A stretch of DNA of 15,321 nucleotides, from the NCBI GenBank assembly GCA_035591015.1, contig JAXIUW010241396.1, forward strand, positions 1-15,321. Reading direction: 5' to 3'. Under the pieces are notes generated by a model. The model made no database searches. It was not told where the DNA came from and saw only the letters and a program-made list of their open reading frames with translations. Both the position numbers and the translations under genes were made by a program. This stretch comes from Cephalothrix simula (taxonomy: Eukaryota; Nemertea; Palaeonemertea; Archinemertea; Cephalotrichidae). Positions 1 through 7,890 of the stretch are shown piece by piece (positions within the stretch are counted from its first letter, which is position 1; the number at the start of each line of letters is the position of its first letter).

Positions 1-121
1 TTTTATAAGGATTCAGAATATATATGGGTCAAGGGGGTCAGGGTCCCCACTTCGGAGATTTTCGCGGGGGCATCTTTAGCCTCATTTAAATTCGTGTGGC
101 CAATTTATCTATACTATTGTG
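1..121. mobile_element. MITE copy A, right part, truncated by the window edge
   Basis: From about position 7 onward this matches the 3' half of the complete element at 5260-5478 at an offset of 5363 bases, almost base for base through 'GGGTCCCCACTTCGGAGATT'. It ends in a terminal inverted repeat at 95-121 (TGTGGCC ... CTATTGTG), whose reverse complement is identical over 27 bases to the left terminus of the other copy. A TA dinucleotide follows at 122-123, as expected for a TA target-site duplication. The left half, which would hold the CTCF-like motif, lies outside the window. Tc1/mariner-like affiliation is inferred only from the TA duplication; no transposase is present. Confidence 0.8.
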
Positions 122-235
122 TATATACTTTATACAGTTCACCCAAAAAATGAATTAATTAGCCTATCGCATAGACCAGCATACATCACAAAGTAGTTCC
201 AAGCGAATCTTGATGAAGCGATTAAAAATACTTAC

Positions 236-389
236 ATATCATAAACAACATATCGATCGTCATTTTTGGCGTAACACAGTCCCTTCTTTTCAATGTATGT
301 GTCATTGATGTTAATATGGCCCAGTCCAGTTTGGTACCATCGGCCTGTATAGTCATTTTGAAAGCGGCACCGGGCAGATAATTTTTTCT
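236..389 (-). CDS. Internal coding exon, two-cysteine extracellular-type module (partial gene)
   Basis: Read on the minus strand, the block starts after a strong pyrimidine tract and acceptor (TTCTTCTTTTTTAG), is open for 50 codons, and stops at a near-consensus donor GTAAGT (235 downward). Two bases precede the first full codon and two follow the last, so it enters in phase 1 and leaves in phase 2. The product contains CRFQNDYTGRWYQTG, then GHININDTYIE, then KKGLCYAKNDDRYVVYD. The spacing C-x-F...G-R-W-Y-Q-x-G...I...I-x-x-K-G-x-C...Y-x-V-Y-D resembles an uncharacterised module that I recall from secreted or membrane proteins of invertebrates (DUF7044-like; this name is from memory and unverified). 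The two cysteines would probably form a disulfide. A second AG directly after the first allows an acceptor shifted by two bases. There is no start or stop codon, so flanking exons lie elsewhere: upstream is toward higher coordinates, downstream is beyond the left edge. The function is unknown. Confidence 0.8.
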
Positions 390-1688
390 CTAAAAAAGAA
401 GAAAAAGAGCATGAATAAAGACCAAGGGATTTTATGATTTTGTGCGCTTGGGGCCCGAAAATGGGAGCAACTCTTTATCAGGTTTACTTATAAACTTTAG
501 TGTGATGTACATCCTCTTGGATACTTATTTAACTGACTATGGCCACAATTAAAAGGTATACCCTGTATACTTATATAACATCACTTATATTGAAGTCTTT
601 CCAAGACACTTCCTACTCGAGATCTGCGGAACAATTTCAAAACGTCACCAGATTGCCAAAGGGCTTATTTACAGGTATGGTTACCTTCAAGGAACTTCTC
701 GCCTTTGAAAGCAAAGAAGATATTACTCCCCTCAAGTTGATAGAGCGATCAAAAAGACCGGAGACGATATTGTATAAGTAGGAAAAAATTGGTAATAATT
801 TTGTTGTCCGGCGGGAGAAAAATGTACCCTCGAGCTTAAGAAAATTACTACTCCGCGGATATTCGTGATTTTTTCGAGAAATGATTAAAAAAGCCAATTT
901 TAAATTGACTAATTCGGTTTCAGTTTTACAAGGATCTTCTGTTGCCAAGAAGAAGACAAAGAAGTACCCTTTTCGTGCTTTGGAAATAATTTAGGTTATT
1001 ATCAAGTTTGAAATTTTAATTTCAGTTTTAAGGTATCATGTCATCGATCAATTTTTCCTGACATTATTTAATCAGGTAAAATTACATGGGATTGAGGTTG
1101 ATTTTCTAGTTTATACCCAAATGAATACAAAAATATAAGAAAATCATGAAACACGACATGCAATTTTAAGGGTTTATAAAATTTTATACTCAAGAGCTTA
1201 GTATATTGCGTGAGTATCTTTGAAGAGAGAAAAACACATATTAAAGTCTTGATTTCACAGGCAAAGAAAGACGTTTTTCTCAATTACAAGATAGGTTTAA
1301 TAAATCATTTTTCAAATTTAATTTTACTACAATCATGAAATCCATTAGAGGATCCCATTGAAAATAGGGAATTACTATAAATTATTAAATAGCATCATCC
1401 TAAGACAGAAACTCCCATGATACAAGAAGCCAAAGATAAACTTTAATAGCTAGTACCTTGAAATCTTTTTATGTCACGACTTTAAACCTCAAAGGTAACA
1501 TTAAATCCAAACACGGATAAGGGTAGGATAAGACGAATGGATTGGGGCAGCGGCATGAATGGGAAAACAATCCTGATAAAATGATAACACTGCTTTAAAA
1601 CAAAGACATGAGTAAATATTAACCCTAAAGATTAAAATTAAGTCGCAATTATGATAATTTAAAATTTTTATCAAAAATAAAATTAGTT
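390..1688. other. AT-rich non-coding stretch, probably intron
   Basis: This lies upstream (minus sense) of the exon at 236-389. It is dominated by A/T runs and stop codons in all frames. The open frames of 80 and 103 codons at 539-781 (plus) and 637-948 (minus) overlap each other and neither shows a recognisable domain. A possible plus-strand exon pair at 674-995 is described under findings. I see no RNA gene or repeat family here. Confidence 0.5.
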
Positions 1689-1749
1689 TTCGGTGGGATT
1701 ACCAAAACACGATTAAACAGCCTTTGCTGTTTTACTTCCTCCCACCGAA
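1689..1749. repeat. Nested inverted repeat / hairpin
   Basis: TTCGGTGGGA at 1689-1698 is the exact reverse complement of TCCCACCGAA at 1740-1749. Inside the loop is a second perfect stem, AAACAGC (1715-1721) and GCTGTTT (1726-1732), around a 4-base loop. Short direct repeats of the form TTA(A)CCAAAACA lie next to the outer arms (about 1699 and 1750). This may be a small MITE remnant or a structured regulatory RNA element; nothing distinguishes these. Confidence 0.6.
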
Positions 1750-2920
1750 TTAACCAAAACATCGGAGATAGGGAGCAAAACTTAATCAAAAAAATTTTTT
1801 TTAATTATTTTGTTCATTTTCAATTAAAAAAAAGATGATCCATAAAAATTGGTATCGATTGATGGAACAACATTTACAGCATTTATATTTACTCCCTCCG
1901 TTCTAAACTTTTTAATAATGGATTTCCTTATTTAGCAGCAGGGCGACGGGTAGCGCTGAGTGCAAAAAGGAATTGCCTCAAATCAATGGAAATGTATCTA
2001 AAAGAAAATTAAGCATTCTGTCTGCTGAGGAATCGAAATAGCTAAGTATCTGAAAGTAATTACCAATCACTTTTTACAGGTGACTGGCCTCATCTATCGT
2101 TCCCATCTTATCACCTTCCACAGGCCGTACGTGTTAATCAGAGTCATATCTCCTGTGGTAGTTAACTTAAATTAACATAGCGCAATCTCCCCAACATCAT
2201 CTGCCTAATGTCATTGATGACAAAAGACGATGACTTTCCTGGGAGTTCTACTTAACAAAAAGTTGTTAAAGATTCCTCACCTATTTTCCTCCGTACGGAG
2301 TTCCCTGTGATTTGGGGAATAGTTTAATTTATCTAAAAGTCTATGAAGACTCTTAAAACATCTATTATGGTAAGACAAAGATCTTATGAAGAAAATTATC
2401 ATCCTTTTGGGAAGCCGAAAGATCGTAATTAAGGAAGGCCTCAGCTGCTAAATTTCGAAAGATGAAATAAGTGATGGTAATGACGTTTAGGAGTTTACAT
2501 GAAAGAAAGACGTGAGAATGGTCCATTTGTATTCCATAAACAAGGTAAATTACAAAAGGAAAATACTTGCAATAGGTAGAAAATGAGTTTGTTCGCTTAA
2601 TGTGTGGAAATATAAGATGGAAGAGAACCTTATAGGTAACAAGGTACCAAAGTAGGTGCTATGAATCATATCTTGTATTAGCAAGTAACGAGAAAAGGAA
2701 ATAAGAAACGAAACAATGTTTCAAGGAGTGCTCATGTGTTGATGGAAAAACGGAAAAAAATCTGTTTTTGTTTTTTGTAGTCCGAGGAGTTAACGGTTAG
2801 GAAAAATAATGGTCTGCGAGATTCTGATACAGCGATATGATGACATACATGAAATGTCGCCAATCATAATTTGTGCATAATTTTATGATATAATCAAATA
2901 ATTAAAACATTAGTTTTTAC
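1750..2920. other. Non-coding stretch with scattered exon-like signals
   Basis: No gene can be established. The segment 1936-2170 is richer in G and C than its surroundings and has good plus-strand acceptors (TTATTTAG before 1936, CACTTTTTACAG before 2080), each followed by 30 to 35 open codons. The segment 2281-2447 on the minus strand is open for 55 codons between an acceptor and a GTGAGG donor. In both places the opposite strand also reads open, so the orientation is undecided and chance is a serious alternative. Confidence 0.4.
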
Positions 2921-2988
2921 CTGGCATTACCGGGTGAATAAGTTTTTCTCCGCTAGGTGCCGTCTTACTAAAAGTGTTCATATACAAT
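2921..2988 (-). CDS. Candidate small coding exon (minus strand)
   Basis: On the minus strand this reads A TTG TAT ATG ... CCA G and then donor GTAAAA, giving LYMNTFSKTAPSGEKLIHPVM followed by P and one leftover base. A branch-point-like TTCTAAT lies about 20 bases before the AG at 2990-2989. A second acceptor, ACACTTTTAG, would start the exon at 2967 instead. The 3' phase (one base left over) fits the start of the exon at 236-389 (two bases first), and joining them would make a GAG codon. I do not recognise the peptide. The block sits just beyond the body of the SINE on the same strand, so it may be part of a repeat rather than a gene. Confidence 0.28.
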
Positions 2989-3150
2989 CTAATGCCATTC
3001 CAACCATTAGAAGGTCACAAGTTGCCTTTCACAACGCACTGACCTACTTCCGCTATACATTGGCAGTGGGTTAAAATTGAGATATGCCTAAAAGTTTGGC
3101 ACTGACAGTGAAGTCTTGGCGTAATCCAGGAAGTCACCCATATATCAGCT

Positions 3151-3285
3151 GCTATTCTCGAATAGCAAGGGGTCCTTTAATATACCAGATCTCTATCGAA
3201 CACCCAAGGCCTCGCCACTCAGTTTGGAGCTCCGGAGACTAACCGGAGCAGCCTGGGTGCGCTACCAACTGAACCATTAGGAAAA
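3151..3285 (-). mobile_element. tRNA-derived SINE, head region
   Basis: On the minus strand the sequence TGGTTCAGTTGGTAGCGC (3276 down to 3259) is an excellent match to a tRNA D-arm and RNA polymerase III A box. About 55 bases further, GTGTTCGATAG (3203 down to 3193) keeps the core of a B box. Between them is a perfect stem GCTCCGG/CCGGAGC, which does not fit a normal anticodon arm. Downstream is a perfect 6-bp hairpin, GCTATT-CTCG-AATAGC (3151-3166). The degraded B box and unusual spacing argue against a working tRNA. The 3' limit of the SINE is not clear; its body may run to about 3000. No target-site duplication was identified. Confidence 0.65.
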
Positions 3286-3289
3286 AGCA

Positions 3290-3884
3290 TTTCGGCGTTA
3301 TAAAAATCTATTTTATCCAACAGAATCAACAATCAACTACAGTACATAGTATATTATACATATAGTGTCTCTTATGTAGGATCATGTAGTGTCTCTGTCT
3401 GACTAAGATCGGTATGGAGGAATGGGGGCAATATGGGGAGTTACATGATACCTGTTCCTGGCATTTTTTTGCTTTCAAAAAAATTGGATAAGGTAATGTG
3501 CAGCTTGACTTTATGCGTATGACAAAATAAAACATGAAGAGAAATTTATATCCAACCCTGAGGGGATACATTAGTTGGACCTTCAACAAAAACAGAATAT
3601 AATCATTATCATTATGATGAGACCAGAGAAGACCATTATGATGACACTAACTATAACTAATAGACGAAATGGATTCGTAATGAAGACAATCAAATTGACA
3701 AACTGTCAGGGAGGGTAGTCGATAAATGAACCTATTTTCCGGACAGGGAAGGGTTATTGAGTTTGACATCTGAAGGTCGTTAAGGAGCAGCAATATGTTG
3801 GGTATTTTTGTACCTTAAATAAAGAACTTTAAAAAAATAGTTGGTCTAAAAGAACTGCCAACACACTGTAATTAGAAGAAGGCT
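3290..3884. other. Non-coding stretch between SINE and foldback element
   Basis: No coding sequence is supported; the 87-codon minus-strand frame at 3326-3589 has no recognisable motif. There are short imperfect direct repeats: GTAGTGTCTCT-like units near 3363-3395, and CATTATGATGA units at 3610-3645. An AATAAA followed by an A-run (about 3818-3837) looks like a retroposon tail or a chance polyadenylation motif. Confidence 0.4.
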
Positions 3885-4188
3885 CCCATTTTGGAAAGTT
3901 TTAGAGAACCTTTGGAAACATCGGCCGCATACATTATTTATCTCAAGGATCTTCCCAAAATATTATAACATTTCTTTAGGTGAGTTCTATTTTACGCTAT
4001 CCATTATGGGTTTCCTATGTAGTTAGCGTAAAATAGAAACCACCTAACGATTTGTTCAAAAATCCAAATATCAAATTTTTGAACAAATATTATAATATTT
4101 TGGAAACATAGAATATCATTGAGATTCGGAACAAAATACATGTATGCGGCCGATTGTTTCTAAAGGTTCTCTAAAACTTCGAAATGGG
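3885..4188. mobile_element. Foldback / MITE-like element with nested stems
   Basis: The termini 3885-3934 and 4139-4188 are inverted repeats of about 50 bases with only a few mismatches; both carry TTTTAGAGAACCTTT and CGGCCGCATACA. Inside are three further stems. CCAAAATATTATAA (from 3955) pairs with 4090-4103. 3978-3999 pairs with 4024-4045 (AGCGTAAAATAGAA). 4050-4063 pairs perfectly with 4075-4088 over 14 bases. Folded, this gives a long outer stem, a shorter inner stem and two side-by-side hairpins. It encodes nothing. No clear target-site duplication is visible. A partial duplicate of an arm (AGGTTCTCTATAACT, about 4190-4204) follows the right end. Confidence 0.85.
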
Positions 4189-4283
4189 CAGGTTCTCTAT
4201 AACTAGCTAAGAACTCAAGGTCTGAATAATTGCCAAGATGCTTAAAAGCTGATGATGCAAAAGTAAAATGAAACCGGAAGTGA

Positions 4284-4508
4284 ATTTTACTGGCTCTTAA
4301 GATACCCAAAACAGACACCCAAATTATTTGGCAAAAGCCTGAGGTTAAAGATATACCCAAAACTTTTAATAGTGCAGCTTTCAAAGCAGCTATGCTCAGA
4401 ACTTTGATGGTGATATACAGCATGGCGACTCCTAGAAGATGTTTTCATACCCTCGGGAATCTTCTGATCTGCATGAAAAGCATTAAAATTCAGTTGCAAA
4501 CGTTTTAG
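4284..4508 (+). pseudogene. hAT-superfamily transposase remnant, C-terminal dimerisation region
   Basis: The frame is open for 74 codons after a TGA and has no proper start. It contains W (about residue 16), then EVKDIPKTF, and then ATPRRCFHTLGNLLICMKS at about residues 49-67. This aligns with the hallmark of hAT transposase C-termini and of the domesticated p52rIPK/ZMYM-like relatives, of the general form ATPERTFSTLKRLKTYLR. It keeps A-T-P, R, F, T-L, L and a basic residue before the final S. The upstream W...V-x-D-I-P-K pattern also fits the segment that precedes this block in the family. The expected following helix (R-L-x-G-L-A-L-L) is not continuous: a stop comes after QLQTF and the sequence appears frameshifted. 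The DDE catalytic region is absent, so it is non-functional. It begins 95 bases after the foldback element. The larger minus-strand frame at 4287-4649 is only its shadow. Confidence 0.5.
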
Positions 4509-5017
4509 CAATAAGGGGGCTGTAAAACTGAACATTACCTTAAAATTAAAGGGTCCGCAGAGGTTACTGATAAGGGTATCCAAACCACAAAACCGATGGT
4601 AAACAATGAATCTTTTCTCATTAAATGACAATAATTTTCTACGCCTCAACTCAAAAGGAAAGATAAAAGAGTAGCAAACTAATTGCTCTTCAGTCTCATG
4701 CCATATTTAGTGATGGATGATACCCTTAAGAAATAAATTTCACATCAGAACTGACAATACGTTATCGAAGGTTAAATGTTTAGGTTCAATCTTTTTCGCA
4801 TTGACTACAAATCTGGGAAGATCATTTAGGGGTTTTAAAAGATAGGGCAGTATTATCCAATAGAAGTTTAGCAGATTTAAATTTCAATTTAAATGTAAAT
4901 AATGGGCAGATACGGCCAAATCGTTCAAGCTGCCGTCATTTCAAATAGTTTGGAAAATCTTTATAGAAGATAATAGCTCATCGTACATATGGCGGCAGGC
5001 GGCCATTTTAAAAATGA
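4509..5017. other. AT-rich non-coding stretch, possible decayed transposon sequence
   Basis: This follows the hAT remnant and is interrupted by stops in all frames. It may be the 3' remainder of the same element, but I cannot identify a terminal repeat. No RNA gene or conserved motif was seen. Confidence 0.35.
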
Positions 5018-5025
5018 TGACGTCA
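5018..5025. promoter_or_regulatory. Perfect CRE-type palindrome TGACGTCA
   Basis: This is an exact 8-bp CREB/ATF recognition palindrome at the start of the GC-richer stretch that runs to the complete MITE. One of three perfect copies in the window. Function is inferred from the motif only. Confidence 0.25.
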
Positions 5026-5259
5026 AACCCTGCTGCAATATTTTGATTTTGTCTTATTGCAATATGCCTCACTAGGTGCACAGCGGGTTGGTCGCGGCTA
5101 TTAGGCCATACCTAAGCAGGGTGTTAACGGGGGGAAACACTTGAGTATTGCTCCGCCAGCAGAGCAACGAATTTTAGCGGATCCGCAACCTCATCCTAGT
5201 GCATGCCTAACCTGTCCTCCCTGGCGAGGCATTTCAATGACCAGAGCATAATTAATATA
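5026..5259. other. GC-richer stretch, repeat-like, unclassified
   Basis: The base composition is clearly richer in G and C than the surroundings. CACTAGG (near 5072) and CCTAGTG (near 5195) form a short inverted pair, and there is a perfect 10-bp palindrome GCGGATCCGC at 5177-5186. It may be another old repeat into which, or beside which, the MITE inserted. No coding potential was found. Confidence 0.35.
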
Positions 5260-5478
5260 CACAATAGTATAGATAAATTGGCCACATAAAATGCACATTT
5301 TCGCCGTTAGGGGGCCACCAGGTGGCGCTCTAGTCGTGAATATATAAACTTGTTCCTACATTTTTTTTTAAGGATTCAGAATATATATGGGTCAAGGGGG
5401 TCAGGGTCCCCACTTCGGAGATTTACGCGGGGGGCATTTTTAGCCTCATGTGGCCAACCGTGTGGCCAATCTATTGTG
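5260..5478. mobile_element. Complete MITE copy B, TA target duplication
   Basis: The left terminus at 5260-5286 (CACAATAG ... GGCCACA) is repeated in inverted form at the right end (GGCCAAT then CTATTGTG, ending 5478). TA dinucleotides flank both ends (5258-5259 and 5479-5480). The right terminus has lost about nine bases and carries a partial duplication (TGTGGCCAACCGTGTGGCCAAT) compared with copy A at 95-121. The centre has an A/T-rich TATATAAAC, a T-run, and a G/C-rich right half shared with copy A. It is non-coding and non-autonomous. A Tc1/mariner-type parent is the simplest inference from the TA duplication. Confidence 0.85.
5315..5329 (+). promoter_or_regulatory. CTCF-like motif inside the MITE
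   Basis: CCACCAGGTGGCGCT matches the core of the animal CTCF consensus (CCACNAGRKGGCGCT-type) at essentially every constrained position. It is preceded by a G-run (TAGGGGG). Binding is inferred from sequence only. Confidence 0.4.
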
Positions 5479-5480
5479 TA

Positions 5481-7427
5481 AGTTTGTATTACAGAGTTAT
5501 GAAAATTAAACATACTCCAATCTCCTATACACTACGAAAAATGGTTTATGCTGATTTATCTTGAGATGGCAGAAATGAGCTGCGACTTTTCAGAGAAAAA
5601 ATAGGGAAGAAAGAAACGCTTCAGATTGAGCTACAGGAAAACTTCTTTCAGATACATGTATTTCTGACATTGCCATATTTAGAAATATCACCAATGGCCA
5701 TTGTAATTGACATTAACAACTCGCCAACGTCTTAGTATTTAAGAAGCTGTATAAAACAAACGTTAAGAGTCTGTATACCCATGTATAGCAACATATACTA
5801 ATTACTACATGTAAGCAATGTCATCGGAAAACGATGAAAAATACAATGGAAAACTATGAAAAAAACCTAGAGTTCCGACAGACAAAATCATTTATTGCCT
5901 TCCAGCCTACAGCTACAAAAGGTAAATTCCACGACACGAAAAAAGAGTCGTAATAATCTAATAAGGTCTTAGTCACTTGCTTAATGAGGCCCACTCTTCG
6001 TGTGGAGGTGATGGAAGGTAGTTTGATTACTACCGGTCACGCTAAGGCCAGAAAAATTATCTCTGTACTACTGACAGTCCAGTCCAGCAAAACTTTCCTC
6101 GGTGGCTGATTAAATAAAGCAATCGTTTAAAGGAATTTAGCATTAATTTAAGCAGAATCAAAGTCATGAGCAGTTATAGCAGCTCGAATTGTACAATAAG
6201 TCGTACAAAAAATAGTACGCCGAAGAAAAAAGCTAGGAAGTGATTTGAATAGGAACAGTTTAGTAAGAAACACGAAAAAACTCTTAGAAATTATTAGAAT
6301 TTTGACATTTACCAGTTTTTCCAATAATGTCACACTGTTTTACCATTTTTGTCAACAGTGTCTTCTTTTTATAACTCTAACGCACTCGAAATTCACCATT
6401 CTGGAAATCTATTTGTTAAATAGTCTCATAATCGACTATAGAGCGACTGAACTTTCGAGTCGGGTTAATTTATAATCATATACATTAAATGATTTTCTAA
6501 TTCCGTGATCTTTTAGGTATACTGACAAGATGCAAAAGAACAGCCTTAATTGTCCATAAAAAGTACACTAATTTTTTAGGCGATACTACCTAGAAAAGTT
6601 AACAGTGCACTTAAAGATTATATATCAGCAACTTTATGAGCTAGTATTTTGAGCTTTAATATTTCAAAACGTCTTTAGATTGTCTTCTAAAAAATGGTTG
6701 GCTTCATTTAAAGCTAATAAAAGATTATCTAAATCTTCGAAACCAATTTCGATGAAACTCGAACCGGTAGAAGATGTATCCTAAATAATCCAAAAGAAAC
6801 TGATTAATATAAAGAGACTAGTTCAAACAAAAATGATGAGTAACAAAATTTAATAGCAGCAGCCTCATCATATATTTGATGCTGGGAATGGAAACAATTT
6901 AGGTGCTAGTAAACACAATACAAAAGTCTTCGATTTCAAATCACTTTCCTGATGAAAATTAAAAGTAGATGGGAGATTTTAATTCCAGTCCGCTTTCAAT
7001 CACCTTTAAGCTGGGGAGAATCATTGAAACACATTTAAAACTCATCTAGGAAGGTCACATGAACTAATGTGTGTACGTTTGGCGACAAATACCATCAAAA
7101 TTGGCATACCAAATGAAGAGAAAGTAATTACAAACCTAAACACAACTTTACGACATACGAAATTTAACATATTAGCATTTGTACCGTGGTTTCATCTGAT
7201 CTATTTGATTGCACACCGGGGACAATGTTAACATTAACGATGGTCAACGCAGCTATAGCCTCAAATTGATACGCATTTGTAAGATGGTAATTGAAGAAAG
7301 ACAAATGACTTCTTTTACAACTGTAACATCTGTTAAAAGGGTTATCACGAACAATATTGAGCCAGACACACAACTCATTTTACATTACTTCATGACGTTT
7401 ATAATAAGTTAGCATCTGTCATTAAAA
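5481..7427. other. Long non-coding stretch, no gene seen
   Basis: Open frames here (61 to 76 codons, on opposing strands at 6148-6475 and 7164-7412) overlap head to head and show no domains. Structured bits include TCATCG-GAAAA-CGATGA at about 5821-5837 and ACACTGTT/AACAGTGT at 6332-6339 and 6354-6361 (8-bp stem, 14-base loop). No transposon ends or RNA genes were recognised. Confidence 0.5.
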
Positions 7428-7770
7428 ATGTCGACCAGTCGATTTATGTCGAAAAGCAAGAGTATCAACGTGCTGTCGATATGTCGAAAAGCAAAAGCAT
7501 CAATGTAAAGCGAGGTGTGAACGTGCAGAATTTTCAAAGTGCCGAAGTAGGACACCAAGGGTCAACCTGTCGAAGTACCAATATATCGGACGAATGGACA
7601 TGACAACATGTCGAATTCGAATCGAAAAATTCGACATGTCAACATGTCGAATCAACATAGTCGACATGACAACATTTCGATTTAACATAGACGACTTGTC
7701 AATATGTCAAATCGACACGTCGAAATGTCGACGAGTCAATGTGTCAACTGTCAACGTTTCGACATGTCTA
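7428..7770. repeat. Degenerate palindromic minisatellite, ATGTCGA core
   Basis: The tract is built from variants of TCGACATGTCGAA / TCAACATG, many of them self-complementary (CGACATGTCG). At 7446 and 7481 there are two adjacent 35-base units beginning ATGTCGAAAAGCA. At 7597-7770 the units are shorter (about 8 to 17 bases) and more scrambled. The overlapping open frames of 62 and 144 codons arise from this repeat and should not be taken as genes. Confidence 0.75.
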
Positions 7771-7868
7771 TTTTTTTATTTTTCTATGCACGCATATAAA
7801 TCATGCAGCACAGAGCACAATGACTTCAGTGTTAAAAACATACTCATCGTGGTTTACCATCTGAGGAA

Positions 7869-7884
7869 GAGAGAGAGAGAGAGA
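7869..7884. repeat. (GA)8 microsatellite
   Basis: Eight uninterrupted GA units are followed by the imperfect extension CAGAGACA. Confidence 0.9.
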
Positions 7885-7890
7885 CAGAGA

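Noticed and set aside
1936-2172. Two plus-strand terminal or internal exons after TTATTTAG and CACTTTTTACAG
   Set aside because: The acceptors look good, but more than one frame and the opposite strand are also open, so I could not select a reading.
3160-3285. Functional tRNA gene on the minus strand
   Set aside because: The B box is degraded, a stem replaces the anticodon arm, and no acceptor-stem pairing was found; a SINE head fits better.
4287-4649. Minus-strand open frame of 120 codons
   Set aside because: It overlaps, on the opposite strand, the frame with a recognisable hAT signature, and itself shows no domain.
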